Shown here: positions 53,832 to 62,319 of the stretch, one piece after another
Position numbering within the stretch: position 1 is the first letter of the stretch
Layout of the letters: each line of letters opens with the position of its first letter
NCBI RefSeq assembly: GCF_017498545.1
Contig: NZ_CP071793.1
Span: forward strand, 11,154,256 to 11,218,255
DNA length: 64,000 bases
Direction: 5' to 3'
Origin: Sulfidibacter corallicola
GTDB taxonomy: Bacteria > Acidobacteriota > Holophagae > Acanthopleuribacterales > Acanthopleuribacteraceae
Translations under genes and position numbers: made by a program
The notes under the pieces: model-generated
The model's input: only the letters and a program-made list of their open reading frames with translations
Told to the model about the DNA's origin: nothing
The model's database searches: none

Positions 53832-56102
53832 TTACCGAGGTTTGCCCACCGCGGTCAGGTGCCGTTGCCCCCGAATGAACAGGTAGCCGTCCGACATGGC
53901 CGGCGTGGCCAGCACGTGATCGTTCAACTCGTTTTTGGCGAGCAGCTTGTACTCCTTACCGGTTTGGATGACGAATGTCTGTCCGTATTCGCTGAAAAGG
54001 TACAGGCGCCCGTCGGCGGCCAACGCCGAAGCCGTGAACGCCACCCCGGGGCCCAGGCGCTTGCGGTATACACGGGTTCCATCGGCCATCGCGTAACAAC
54101 TCAGGGTGCCGCGGTTGTCGACCACATACAGGTGGTCCTCGTAGGCGACCGGCGTCGGCAGGTAGGGGCCGCCGTTACGCTTGCTCCACACGACGTGGTC
54201 GTTCGAGGTTTGATCTTCACCGAGCGAAAGGTCGCCACGCCGACCGGGCTTGATGATGAAAATCGGCTGGATGGGGCGGTAGCCGTTGGTGACCACGATG
54301 TGCTCGCCATGGACGAAGGGTGTGGGCACCGCGATTTCGGAGTTGCCCTCGAGCCACCAGCGCAGCGAACCATTCGCGGGATCGTAGCCGCGCACGGCCA
54401 CGGTGCCGTTGGTGACCAACTCGTCACCGCCAGGGCCTCGAACCACGGTCGGCGAGCCCCATGAGGGGATTTCGTCGCGGTCGACCTTCCAGGCCAAACT
54501 GCCGTCCGAAAGGCGGTAGGCCGCCAGAAACGAATCGCGCGATCGGTCGCATTGAACGATCACGGTGTCCTTGTAGAGAACCGGTGACGATCCGTGACCC
54601 CATTCGACCTTCTCGTCGAAGAACCAGCCACCCTCCAGCAAACCGAGTCCCGTCCGCCACTTGACGTTGCCGTCGTGATCGAAACAGAACAACCCTTCGG
54701 AGCCGAACAGCACCACCAAGTGCTTGTCGTCCACCACCGGGGTCGAATTGGCGTGCGTGGACTTGGAGTGGCGATCGTTCTTGGGTTTGCCGGCCGTGGC
54801 CACCTTGGACCACTCGAGTTCGCCGCTGTGCTTGTCGAGTGCCATGACCACCCACTGCTGCGGGCCCAGATCGCCGATGGACGCCACGTCGCCGAACAGG
54901 CCGACACGCAACAGGGGATCCTTTTTCTCGTTCACGGCCGTGGCGACGTAGACCGTGTCGCCCCACACGACCGGGGAAGCGTGCGCCAGTCCCGGAATCC
55001 GCACCTTCCAGGCGATGTTGCGGTCCTCGCCCCACTCGGTGGGCACGTTCTGGCCGTCGGCGACCCCTCGGGCGCCGGGTCCGCGGAACTGCGGCCAGTT
55101 GCCGGGTTTGGCGACCTTGGAAGAAGTGGCGGACTGGGTGGTGGATTCCTTCGAAACGGCGACTGCCACCTCTCCCTTGGCGACTTCCTTCCGGGAATCG
55201 CTCGAGGTTTCTGCGGCATCTTCACCACGGGTCAGGGTGACCTCGTAATCCGATGTTTTGAGTACCACTTCGCCGGGCTGGGCCTCATCCGAAAAGGTGA
55301 AGAACGAACCCAACCCCTCGGGATTGACGAATCGGCGTTCGCTCAAAGGTCGCAGTGGCTTCCGCTTTTCCCCGGGTGGATAATAGAACAGCCGTCCTTC
55401 GCGAACCTCGAATCGAACCAAAGTCCCACGTTTGGTATAGAACGACCCGGCACAGGCGGCCAACGCCTTCGGCGCCGGTGTCACCGGTTTGGGGTCGGGC
55501 GCGCCGGCCTTTTTCAACAGAGCCGCGATTTCACGGTGCCCCTGGAAATGCGCGTTGGCCAGCGCGGGAACCAAGGCCTCCGGCTTCAGTTTCCCCGAAT
55601 CCAGAACCACGCGCACCATCTCGAGATGGCCCTGACCCGCCGCGGCTTGAAGCACCACTTCCAGCTCGGGAACCTCGTGGGCCAGAAGTGCCTTCAAGGT
55701 GGCGTGGTGATTCAATTTCACCATGTCGGACATCGACCCCAAGGTGAGGGCGATGCCCTTGCCGCGCAGGTACCCCACCATGTGTGGGTGCTCTCTGGTT
55801 TCGAGCAACAACGCGGTCAGCACATCGGCATGGTAGAGCGTGTCGGTCACGTCGATCTTGGCACCCTTGCCGACGAGGTACTCGACGATGTCCAGGTGCC
55901 CGCGACGGGCTGCCAAATAGAACGGCGTCATGCCGTACCGGTTGCCGGACTCGATATCGACGCCCGACGCCACGAGCTGTTTGACGGTTTCCAGGTCGCC
56001 GTCGGTCGCGGCGCGCAACAGGCGCTCGACGGCATCACGCTGCTCGGGTGAGGGCGCTTCTGGCGCTTGCGCCAAAAGGGCGAGCCACAAAATCAGGATC
56101 AT
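53832..56102 (-). CDS. Ankyrin-repeat protein fused to PQQ-like beta-propeller
   Basis: A 756-residue protein. ATG at 56102 follows GGGGGAATCG and gives a signal-like N-terminus MILILWLALLAQAPEAP. Residues about 25-210 hold ankyrin repeats (LLRAATDGDLETVKQLVASGVDIE, TPFYLAARRGHLDIVEYLVGKGA). A middle domain (about 215-330) is unassigned. The rest is a PQQ-like propeller beginning NWPQFRGPGARGVADGQNVPTEW, with Trp-containing blades as in Planctomycete-type outer-membrane or periplasmic proteins. No PQQ-dehydrogenase catalytic set was seen, so it is likely a binding scaffold. It diverges from the giant sensor kinase, which has its own propeller. Confidence 0.88.
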   Translation of the reverse strand: MILILWLALLAQAPEAPSPEQRDAVERLLRAATDGDLETVKQLVASGVDIESGNRYGMTPFYLAARRGHLDIVEYLVGKGAKIDVTDTLYHADVLTALLLETREHPHMVGYLRGKGIALTLGSMSDMVKLNHHATLKALLAHEVPELEVVLQAAAGQGHLEMVRVVLDSGKLKPEALVPALANAHFQGHREIAALLKKAGAPDPKPVTPAPKALAACAGSFYTKRGTLVRFEVREGRLFYYPPGEKRKPLRPLSERRFVNPEGLGSFFTFSDEAQPGEVVLKTSDYEVTLTRGEDAAETSSDSRKEVAKGEVAVAVSKESTTQSATSSKVAKPGNWPQFRGPGARGVADGQNVPTEWGEDRNIAWKVRIPGLAHASPVVWGDTVYVATAVNEKKDPLLRVGLFGDVASIGDLGPQQWVVMALDKHSGELEWSKVATAGKPKNDRHSKSTHANSTPVVDDKHLVVLFGSEGLFCFDHDGNVKWRTGLGLLEGGWFFDEKVEWGHGSSPVLYKDTVIVQCDRSRDSFLAAYRLSDGSLAWKVDRDEIPSWGSPTVVRGPGGDELVTNGTVAVRGYDPANGSLRWWLEGNSEIAVPTPFVHGEHIVVTNGYRPIQPIFIIKPGRRGDLSLGEDQTSNDHVVWSKRNGGPYLPTPVAYEDHLYVVDNRGTLSCYAMADGTRVYRKRLGPGVAFTASALAADGRLYLFSEYGQTFVIQTGKEYKLLAKNELNDHVLATPAMSDGYLFIRGQRHLTAVGKPR

Positions 56103-56514
56103 CGATTCCCCCAAAAATACATGTTTCAAATAGGTTCGGCACGAAAGAGCCGGTGAGTTGCCACGTGCGGCACAATGGGCAGGAGAGACAAGTACCTTAT
56201 TCTCCCGAGTTTTCGCCGACGGAGCAAGGGATCCACACAATTCTCACCGAAAGGGTTGACGTGCAAGGCTCTTGCGTCCGAAATCCACGCTGCGTTCTCT
56301 TGCAGAATGGGGCGGCATCGATTTCCGCGACGGTACCCACTCGCCCCCTTCCGTTTCCCAACGCCGCCAAGGAGATTTTCCGGGCCCCGCAACCGTTCGC
56401 AGCCATTGACATTCGGGCCGAAAAAGTGACGGGTGATTGGAAATTTGTCTTGATCGCCAGGGGGACCGATAGAATCATTGAACCATCCTCGTGGCCTTGT
56501 TTGCGGAGTCCTGA
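56103..56514. other. Divergent promoter region
   Basis: 412 bases between the ankyrin/PQQ gene and the hybrid kinase. Short open frames occur but none has a good ribosome-binding site. No clear promoter was recognised. Confidence 0.5.
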
Positions 56515-59500
56515 ATGCATGCCGATCGTCCTGCCCTCAGATTGCCCTTCCCACGGCACGCATTCACGAGACGCTTGTTTCAATTCGGTCTCCTTTTGTC
56601 GACCGCGGCGTTCTTCCCCCATTTCGCCCAGGATCGCTACCTGCGGTTCGAGCATGTCGGCACCAACCAGGGCCTCTCGCACCCCACGATCCACCACATG
56701 GCCCAGGATCGTTTCGGGTACCTGTGGTTCGCCACCCAGGACGGGCTGAACCGCTACGACGGATATCACTTCAAGGTCTACCGCCACGATCCCAACCGGT
56801 CCGATTCCTTACCGGACAGCTACGTCTATCGAATCTACGAGGACCGAGAAGGGTACCTGTGGCTGGCGACGAAATACTCGGGTCTTTGCCGGATGGATCC
56901 GGTCACCGAGCGATACATCACCTATCGCCACGATCCGCGCGATCCGGCCAGTCTGATATCGAACAGGCTGCTTCTGGTGGCGGGCGACAATCAAGGCAGG
57001 ATTTGGGTCGGCAGCGACGGTGCCGGCATCTCTCGCCTGCTGCCCGATGGTTCGGGATTCCGCAACTACCGCGACGAAGCCTCATCCGGAGGCCTCGCCG
57101 GCAACAAAGTGCGCACCATGTACCAAGACAGCCAGGACCGCCTGTGGTTCGGCGCAGGCAGTGGCCTCTACCGATATCTCCCCGATGAAGATCGCTTCAC
57201 CCGCATCACGCTGACACGCGGGGACCGGGTGTGGCAGTTCTCGGTCTACGCGATCGTCGGCGATCGCCAGGGATTTCTGTGGCTCGGAACCGGTTCCGAC
57301 GGCCTGATTCGGTACGATCCCTTGACGGAGAGCTACGAGTCGTGGCACCACGATCCCGAAGATCCCCATTCCCTGCCAAACGACGGTGTAGGCGCCCTGT
57401 GGCGAAACCCGGACGGGACCCTGTGGGCGGGAACCGACAAGGGGCTCGGCCTGTACGATCCCGGCCGCAACCGATTCCTGAATTTCGGCAAGAGCCAGGG
57501 CGATGGGGTGGGTCTCAGCCACCATGTCATTCAAAGCCTGCTCCAGGACCGAAGCGGCACACTCTGGGCGGGCACCTGGTACAACGGCCTCAACAGGTTC
57601 ACCTCGGAATCGCTGCAATTCCACAATTACCGCAACGACCCCAAGGATCCCGGCAGCCTGACCGGAAGCCTCGTCAACGATATGTGCCGGGACCGCGAGG
57701 GCCAACTGTGGATGGCCACCAGAACGGGTCTCTCGCGTTACGATTCGGCCGACGACTCGTTTGTCAGCTACCGCGCCGACCCCGCCGATCCCCACAAACT
57801 TCCCGCCGACAACGTCTACCGTTTGCTGTCCGACGCATCCGCCCGGCTGTGGGTCGGTACGTCGCGCGGTCTGTGCCTGTACGACCAGGCGGCCGACCGC
57901 TTCAAGCGCATCAGGCTGCGACCGGAGCGAAAGAGGGATCCGTTCGTGGGCTCCCTGGTCTCCCACAAGGGGGACCTGTGGGTCGGCGTCTACGGCTCCT
58001 TGATCAAGGTGGACCCCATCACCCACGACATCGAACCCTACCGCCCGACCCCCGAGGAGGTGCGGCACGTGGGCACGATCGACGTGCTGTTCATCGTGCC
58101 CGCCGAGGATGACACCCTGTGGTTGGGTACCAATCGCGGCGTGTACCGAACCAACCCTGAAAACAGGATACTCGAAGCGGTGCCGATGGGTCCGGCGGGC
58201 GAAGAGCAGGTGAGACCCAACGAAATGTTCTGCTCCCTAAAAGATCGCGACGGCACCATTTGGTTCGGCAGCGATGTGGGGCTACACCGCGTCGATCCCA
58301 AAACCGGATCGGCGTCCTCGTTCACCAACCGCATGGCCGACAAGCGTTCCTTGAGCCACAATTCGGTTACCCACCTGTTCCGCGACCGGAAGGAAAATTT
58401 ATGGATCGGGACCCAGGGCGGCGGATTGAACATGCTGCCCGCGGGCGCCTCGCCCGAGAACGACGGATTTCGGCGCTTCAGTTCCCGCGACGGCCTGGGC
58501 GCCAACGCCGTCGGCGCCATCATCGAGGACGAGACCGGCAGACTCTGGATCAGTACCACCGCCGGCATCACGGTCTACGATCCCGCCATGCGGCGATTCA
58601 AAAATTACGGCGGCACCGAGGGCGCCCTGGTCAGTTACGTCATCAACTCGGGCTGGACCTTCGACGACCAAATCTATTTCGGTTCCTTCGAAGGTTTGAC
58701 TTCCTTTCACCCCAATGACATTTCCAAAAACCAGACCCCTCCGCGGACCGCCGTGAGCGAATTCCTGCTGTTCAACCAACCGGTTCCGCTCAGCAGCCCC
58801 GACCGGCCGACGCCGTTGATCCGCCACCTGGACTTCGGCTCCCATCTCACGCTGACCCACCGCGACTACGTCTTCGGGTTCGGCTTCACGGGTCTGCATT
58901 TCGCGGATCCCCAGCGCAACCGCTACAGCTACAAGCTGGAGGGGTTCGATCGAGAATGGGTCCAGACGGATGCGCGCAAGCGGTTCGCGACCTACACGAA
59001 GTTGGATCCCGGCACCTATCGGTTCCACCTACGCACGGCCAACAAGGACGGCGTCTGGTCCGAGGACGTGGCGCCGATCCAGGTGACGATTCGGCCCCCG
59101 CCCTACAAGACGGTTTGGGCCTATCTCGCCTACCTGGTCACGGCGATCCTGGTCATCGGTTGGCTGTTGCATGCCCAGCGCCGCAAGTTGGCCGCGGAAC
59201 GCGAGCTGAACCAGCGCCTTCGCCAGGTGGACAAGCTCAAGGACGAGTTTTTGGCCAACATCAGCCACGAGCTGCGCACCCCGCTGAACGGGATCATCGG
59301 GCTGTCCGAATCGATCATCGAGGGCGATATCGCGCCGATCGATCCCGCGGTGGCCGAGAACCTGGAGATGGTGGTCTCGTCCGGTAAGCGCCTGGCCGCC
59401 CTGGTCAACGACATCCTGGACTTCTCCAAGCTAAGGAATACCCATCTGAAACTTTCGCTGCAGCCGGTGGCGCTGCGACCCATCGTGAACATGGTGTTCC

Positions 59501-61356
59501 GCCTGTCGCGTCCGCTCCTGGCGGGCCGCCCGATCACGCTGTACAACGACATTCCGACCGATCTGCCCCTCGTTTCCGCCGACGAGAACCGCCTGATCCA
59601 GATCATCCACAATCTGGTGGGCAATGCGGTCAAGTTCACCAAGGCGGGTGAAATTCGGGCCAGCGCGGTGTGCGAGGGCGATCAGGTGGCGATCAGTATC
59701 AGCGACACCGGAGCCGGCATCCAACCCGAGAAGATCTCGCGTATCTTCGAATCGTTCGAACAACTCGACGCCACCCAGTCGCCTTCCACCACGGGCACCG
59801 GTCTCGGCCTGGCCATCACCCGCCAATTGGTCGAACTCCACGGCGGCGAGATCTACGTTCATTCCAAGCTGAGCGTGGGCTCGCGTTTCAGCTTCACCCT
59901 CCAAAAGGCACAGACCCAGGCGAGCCAGGAAACCTCCAGTCGACGGCGGGTCAAGGTGTTCCTGGAAGACACCACCAACCCCCGGTTCCATATCCCCATC
60001 GCCGAACCGCCGATCGACCTCCAGGACCTGGATGCCCCCTTTGCGGGAACCTGCATCCTGATCGTGGACGATGACGACGTGAACCGGCGGGTCCTGAGTA
60101 ACCTATTGGTTCCGCGCGGGTTTCACGTCAAGGAAGCCGATGGCGGATTGGATGCGTTGCGACGGATCAGTCGCAGCGAATTCGATTTGGTGCTGCTGGA
60201 CGTCATGATGCCCGGCATGAACGGGTACGAGGTGTGTCAAAAGATCCGCGAGACCCACCCGCCCCACGACCTGCCGGTCGTGCTGGTGACCGCCCTCAGC
60301 GGCGATACCGAGATCGGCCAGGGGTTTGCCGTGGGCGCCAACGATTTCGTCACCAAACCGATCAGCAAGGAAGAGTTGGTGTTGCGCGTGGAAACCCACC
60401 TGCGGCTCAAGGACATGAACAAGGTTCTCGAACGGGAGGTCGCCTCGCGGACCCGGGACCTGGAGCAAAAGAATACCGAGCTTCGACGTCACCAGAAGAA
60501 CTTGGTGGAAATGGCGCACCGCAGCGGCATGTCGGAGGTCGCGACCAACGTGCTGCACACGATGGGCAATACCCTGAACCATTTGACGACCTCGGTCAAC
60601 ATCCTGATCGAGCACCTGAATAACTCGCGAACGGTGCCGTTCCTGGAACAGACGGCCGACCTGTTGAAGGAGCACGAGCGCGACCTGGTCTCCTTTTTCG
60701 AGAGCAAGCGCGGCGCCTTTTTGACCCAGGGCCTGGCCTTGATCGCCGAGAAGACCCACCGGCTCCACCAGGATTTGGCGCGCGAGGCCGGCGAGATCCG
60801 GACGGGCATCCACCAAGTTTCGATAATCGTGCGCGAACAGGAGCGCCACACCTCGAAAACGGTTCTGTACGCGAACATCTCGTTGGACGAGTTGATGAAC
60901 CAGGTGGAGACCGATTGCGAGAGGGCGTTTCGGACCCACGATATCGAGCTGCGGCGCCACGGCGGCGGGGAAAAGGTCGTGAACGTCCAATCGACCAAGA
61001 TTCGCCAGGTCCTGGTGCACCTGGTGCGAAACGGTTGCCGTGCGCTGAGTTCGGTCGAACGGAAGCGGTGCCTCGACCTGACCGTGCGGGTGCAGCTCAG
61101 CCCGCTGGGCGACGAGGACCTGTGCATCGAGGTACGCGACAACGGCATCGGCATCGCCGAGGAGCACCTGTCGCGGATCTTCACACAGGGGTACACCACC
61201 TGGTCCGATGCCGGCGGGTTGGGGCTCCACTATTGCGCCTGCGCGATCAAGGACATGGGCGGGCGGCTCCACGCCCAGAGCGACGGACCGGACAAGGGGG
61301 CGGTGTTCCAGTTGGTGATCCCCCTGGCGCGGGCGGATGCACCGGTCTCCCATTGA
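56515..61356 (+). CDS. Giant hybrid sensor kinase: propeller sensor, kinase, receiver and second kinase-like module
   Basis: A 1613-residue membrane protein starting at ATG 56515 with GGAG upstream. A signal or membrane segment is at about 20-40. Residues 45-745 are two-component-regulator propeller repeats (GYLWFATQDGLNRYDG, GRIWVGSDGAGISRL), then a Y_Y_Y domain (about 775-865) and a membrane helix (about 870-890). The first kinase has phospho-acceptor H918 in NISHELRTPLNG and an ATPase domain. A receiver domain follows with D1229 in LLDVMMPG. The C-terminal 300 residues form a second module: a GMSEVATNVLHTMGN helix with H1348 and an ATPase domain (VRDNGIGI, GGLGLHYCACAIKDMGG). This is a one-protein relay with no separate DNA-binding output in view. 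Confidence 0.93.
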   Translation: MHADRPALRLPFPRHAFTRRLFQFGLLLSTAAFFPHFAQDRYLRFEHVGTNQGLSHPTIHHMAQDRFGYLWFATQDGLNRYDGYHFKVYRHDPNRSDSLPDSYVYRIYEDREGYLWLATKYSGLCRMDPVTERYITYRHDPRDPASLISNRLLLVAGDNQGRIWVGSDGAGISRLLPDGSGFRNYRDEASSGGLAGNKVRTMYQDSQDRLWFGAGSGLYRYLPDEDRFTRITLTRGDRVWQFSVYAIVGDRQGFLWLGTGSDGLIRYDPLTESYESWHHDPEDPHSLPNDGVGALWRNPDGTLWAGTDKGLGLYDPGRNRFLNFGKSQGDGVGLSHHVIQSLLQDRSGTLWAGTWYNGLNRFTSESLQFHNYRNDPKDPGSLTGSLVNDMCRDREGQLWMATRTGLSRYDSADDSFVSYRADPADPHKLPADNVYRLLSDASARLWVGTSRGLCLYDQAADRFKRIRLRPERKRDPFVGSLVSHKGDLWVGVYGSLIKVDPITHDIEPYRPTPEEVRHVGTIDVLFIVPAEDDTLWLGTNRGVYRTNPENRILEAVPMGPAGEEQVRPNEMFCSLKDRDGTIWFGSDVGLHRVDPKTGSASSFTNRMADKRSLSHNSVTHLFRDRKENLWIGTQGGGLNMLPAGASPENDGFRRFSSRDGLGANAVGAIIEDETGRLWISTTAGITVYDPAMRRFKNYGGTEGALVSYVINSGWTFDDQIYFGSFEGLTSFHPNDISKNQTPPRTAVSEFLLFNQPVPLSSPDRPTPLIRHLDFGSHLTLTHRDYVFGFGFTGLHFADPQRNRYSYKLEGFDREWVQTDARKRFATYTKLDPGTYRFHLRTANKDGVWSEDVAPIQVTIRPPPYKTVWAYLAYLVTAILVIGWLLHAQRRKLAAERELNQRLRQVDKLKDEFLANISHELRTPLNGIIGLSESIIEGDIAPIDPAVAENLEMVVSSGKRLAALVNDILDFSKLRNTHLKLSLQPVALRPIVNMVFRLSRPLLAGRPITLYNDIPTDLPLVSADENRLIQIIHNLVGNAVKFTKAGEIRASAVCEGDQVAISISDTGAGIQPEKISRIFESFEQLDATQSPSTTGTGLGLAITRQLVELHGGEIYVHSKLSVGSRFSFTLQKAQTQASQETSSRRRVKVFLEDTTNPRFHIPIAEPPIDLQDLDAPFAGTCILIVDDDDVNRRVLSNLLVPRGFHVKEADGGLDALRRISRSEFDLVLLDVMMPGMNGYEVCQKIRETHPPHDLPVVLVTALSGDTEIGQGFAVGANDFVTKPISKEELVLRVETHLRLKDMNKVLEREVASRTRDLEQKNTELRRHQKNLVEMAHRSGMSEVATNVLHTMGNTLNHLTTSVNILIEHLNNSRTVPFLEQTADLLKEHERDLVSFFESKRGAFLTQGLALIAEKTHRLHQDLAREAGEIRTGIHQVSIIVREQERHTSKTVLYANISLDELMNQVETDCERAFRTHDIELRRHGGGEKVVNVQSTKIRQVLVHLVRNGCRALSSVERKRCLDLTVRVQLSPLGDEDLCIEVRDNGIGIAEEHLSRIFTQGYTTWSDAGGLGLHYCACAIKDMGGRLHAQSDGPDKGAVFQLVIPLARADAPVSH

Positions 61357-61686
61357 GGGAGGTGGGTGTTTTTCGTGGGCGGGGTGTTGGATTCGGAGGG
61401 TTATTTTTACCACCGAGTCCGCGGAGTTCACGGAGAGCGTGGCCGGGCGGTTGGATTCGGAGGATTTTTTTTACCATTGAGTGCATGGAGTTCAGGGAGG
61501 TAGAGGACATTTCCGATGAGGCGCATTCAAGTGAATTATTAAATACAATTACTTTAGTTAAAAAAATCCAGTACGCACCAGGAGGGTCCTTACCCGCATC
61601 ATTAGGAAACTAGAGAAGGCCCATCAAGCCCTTGCCTTCCATCCCTCGTGCTCTCTGTGAACTCTCTTGAAACAAAGTTGCTCGGA

Positions 61687-61920
61687 GTGCCCGAATGCCT
61701 AGAGATTCGTCGTGCCAGGTAGGTTGGGCCGCTGGCCCGACACATCGAAGCGATCCGCGCTTCGAAAGATCGAGTCGTAAAAGAGCGAAGCAGATAAGTC
61801 GTGCCTCCGATCTCTCGATGGCGCAAAATATTTCTACCAAGTCGCTTCGATTGGTTGAGCAAGCTGCCATACCGGCCGTGCTCAACCTACAGGCTTTACA
61901 CCTCTATTGCACGTACGGGC
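61687..61920 (+). repeat. Repeat family D, copy 2
   Basis: Same block order as 14893-15126 over the full length; contains GTAGGTTGGGCCGCTGGCCC and AAAAGAGCGAAGCAGATAAG. Confidence 0.8.
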
Positions 61921-61944
61921 TCTCCGAGTCGGCTCGCATCGCGT

Positions 61945-61991
61945 TGTTTCTTTCTCGAAATCGAGCGGGTATTCCCGCTGGTGCGTGACTC
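61945..61991 (+). repeat. Repeat family F, copy 2
   Basis: Nearly identical to 35686-35732, including both short palindromes; ends with ACTC at the left end of family C copy 3. Confidence 0.75.
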
Positions 61992-62227
61992 TTATGTAAC
62001 AAACTCTGTAAAGCTCGAAGATAAAGATAAAAACCTAAAAAGGTGGATGTGCGGGGAGTTCGTCGAAAAATGTCGGCCCGGCACTTACTGCAACGACGCC
62101 CCTCTCACAAATGCGGGAACTCCCAAACGATTCGCTTCGATTAGTTACCCACTTGAAACCCGGTGGCCGGTGTGCCGGTGGTTCGGCATTCCGACCATCG
62201 GCATTCCGGCCCCCGGCCTGGGCGGCG
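61992..62227 (+). repeat. Repeat family C, copy 3 (236 bp)
   Basis: Begins TTATGTAACAAACTCTGTAA and ends GGCGGCG, with ACTC on both sides (61988-61991 and 62228-62231). It lost part of the central palindrome and gained extra short CCGGCATTCC-like units near the right end, which explains its greater length. Confidence 0.85.
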
Positions 62228-62319
62228 ACTCTGTGGTTTAAAAAAGTTTACGCAGAAGCGGTCCCGCCTCTCCGGAGAGCCCTCCTCGCTTTTTGGGGTG
62301 ACGTTGCCTTCTCGGCGAC

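Larger units (their letters stand above)
61357..62319. other. Repeat-rich spacer between convergent genes
   Basis: Family B repeats at 61402-61440 and 61464-61501, family D copy 2 at 61687-61920, family F copy 2 at 61945-61991 and family C copy 3 at 61992-62227 stand nearly end to end. No gene. Confidence 0.7.

Noticed and set aside
52892..53878. 328-codon plus frame overlapping the SRPBCC gene
   Set aside because: Arg/Pro-rich shadow frame that runs through a repeat-bearing spacer; the SRPBCC frame has the fold-typical residues.
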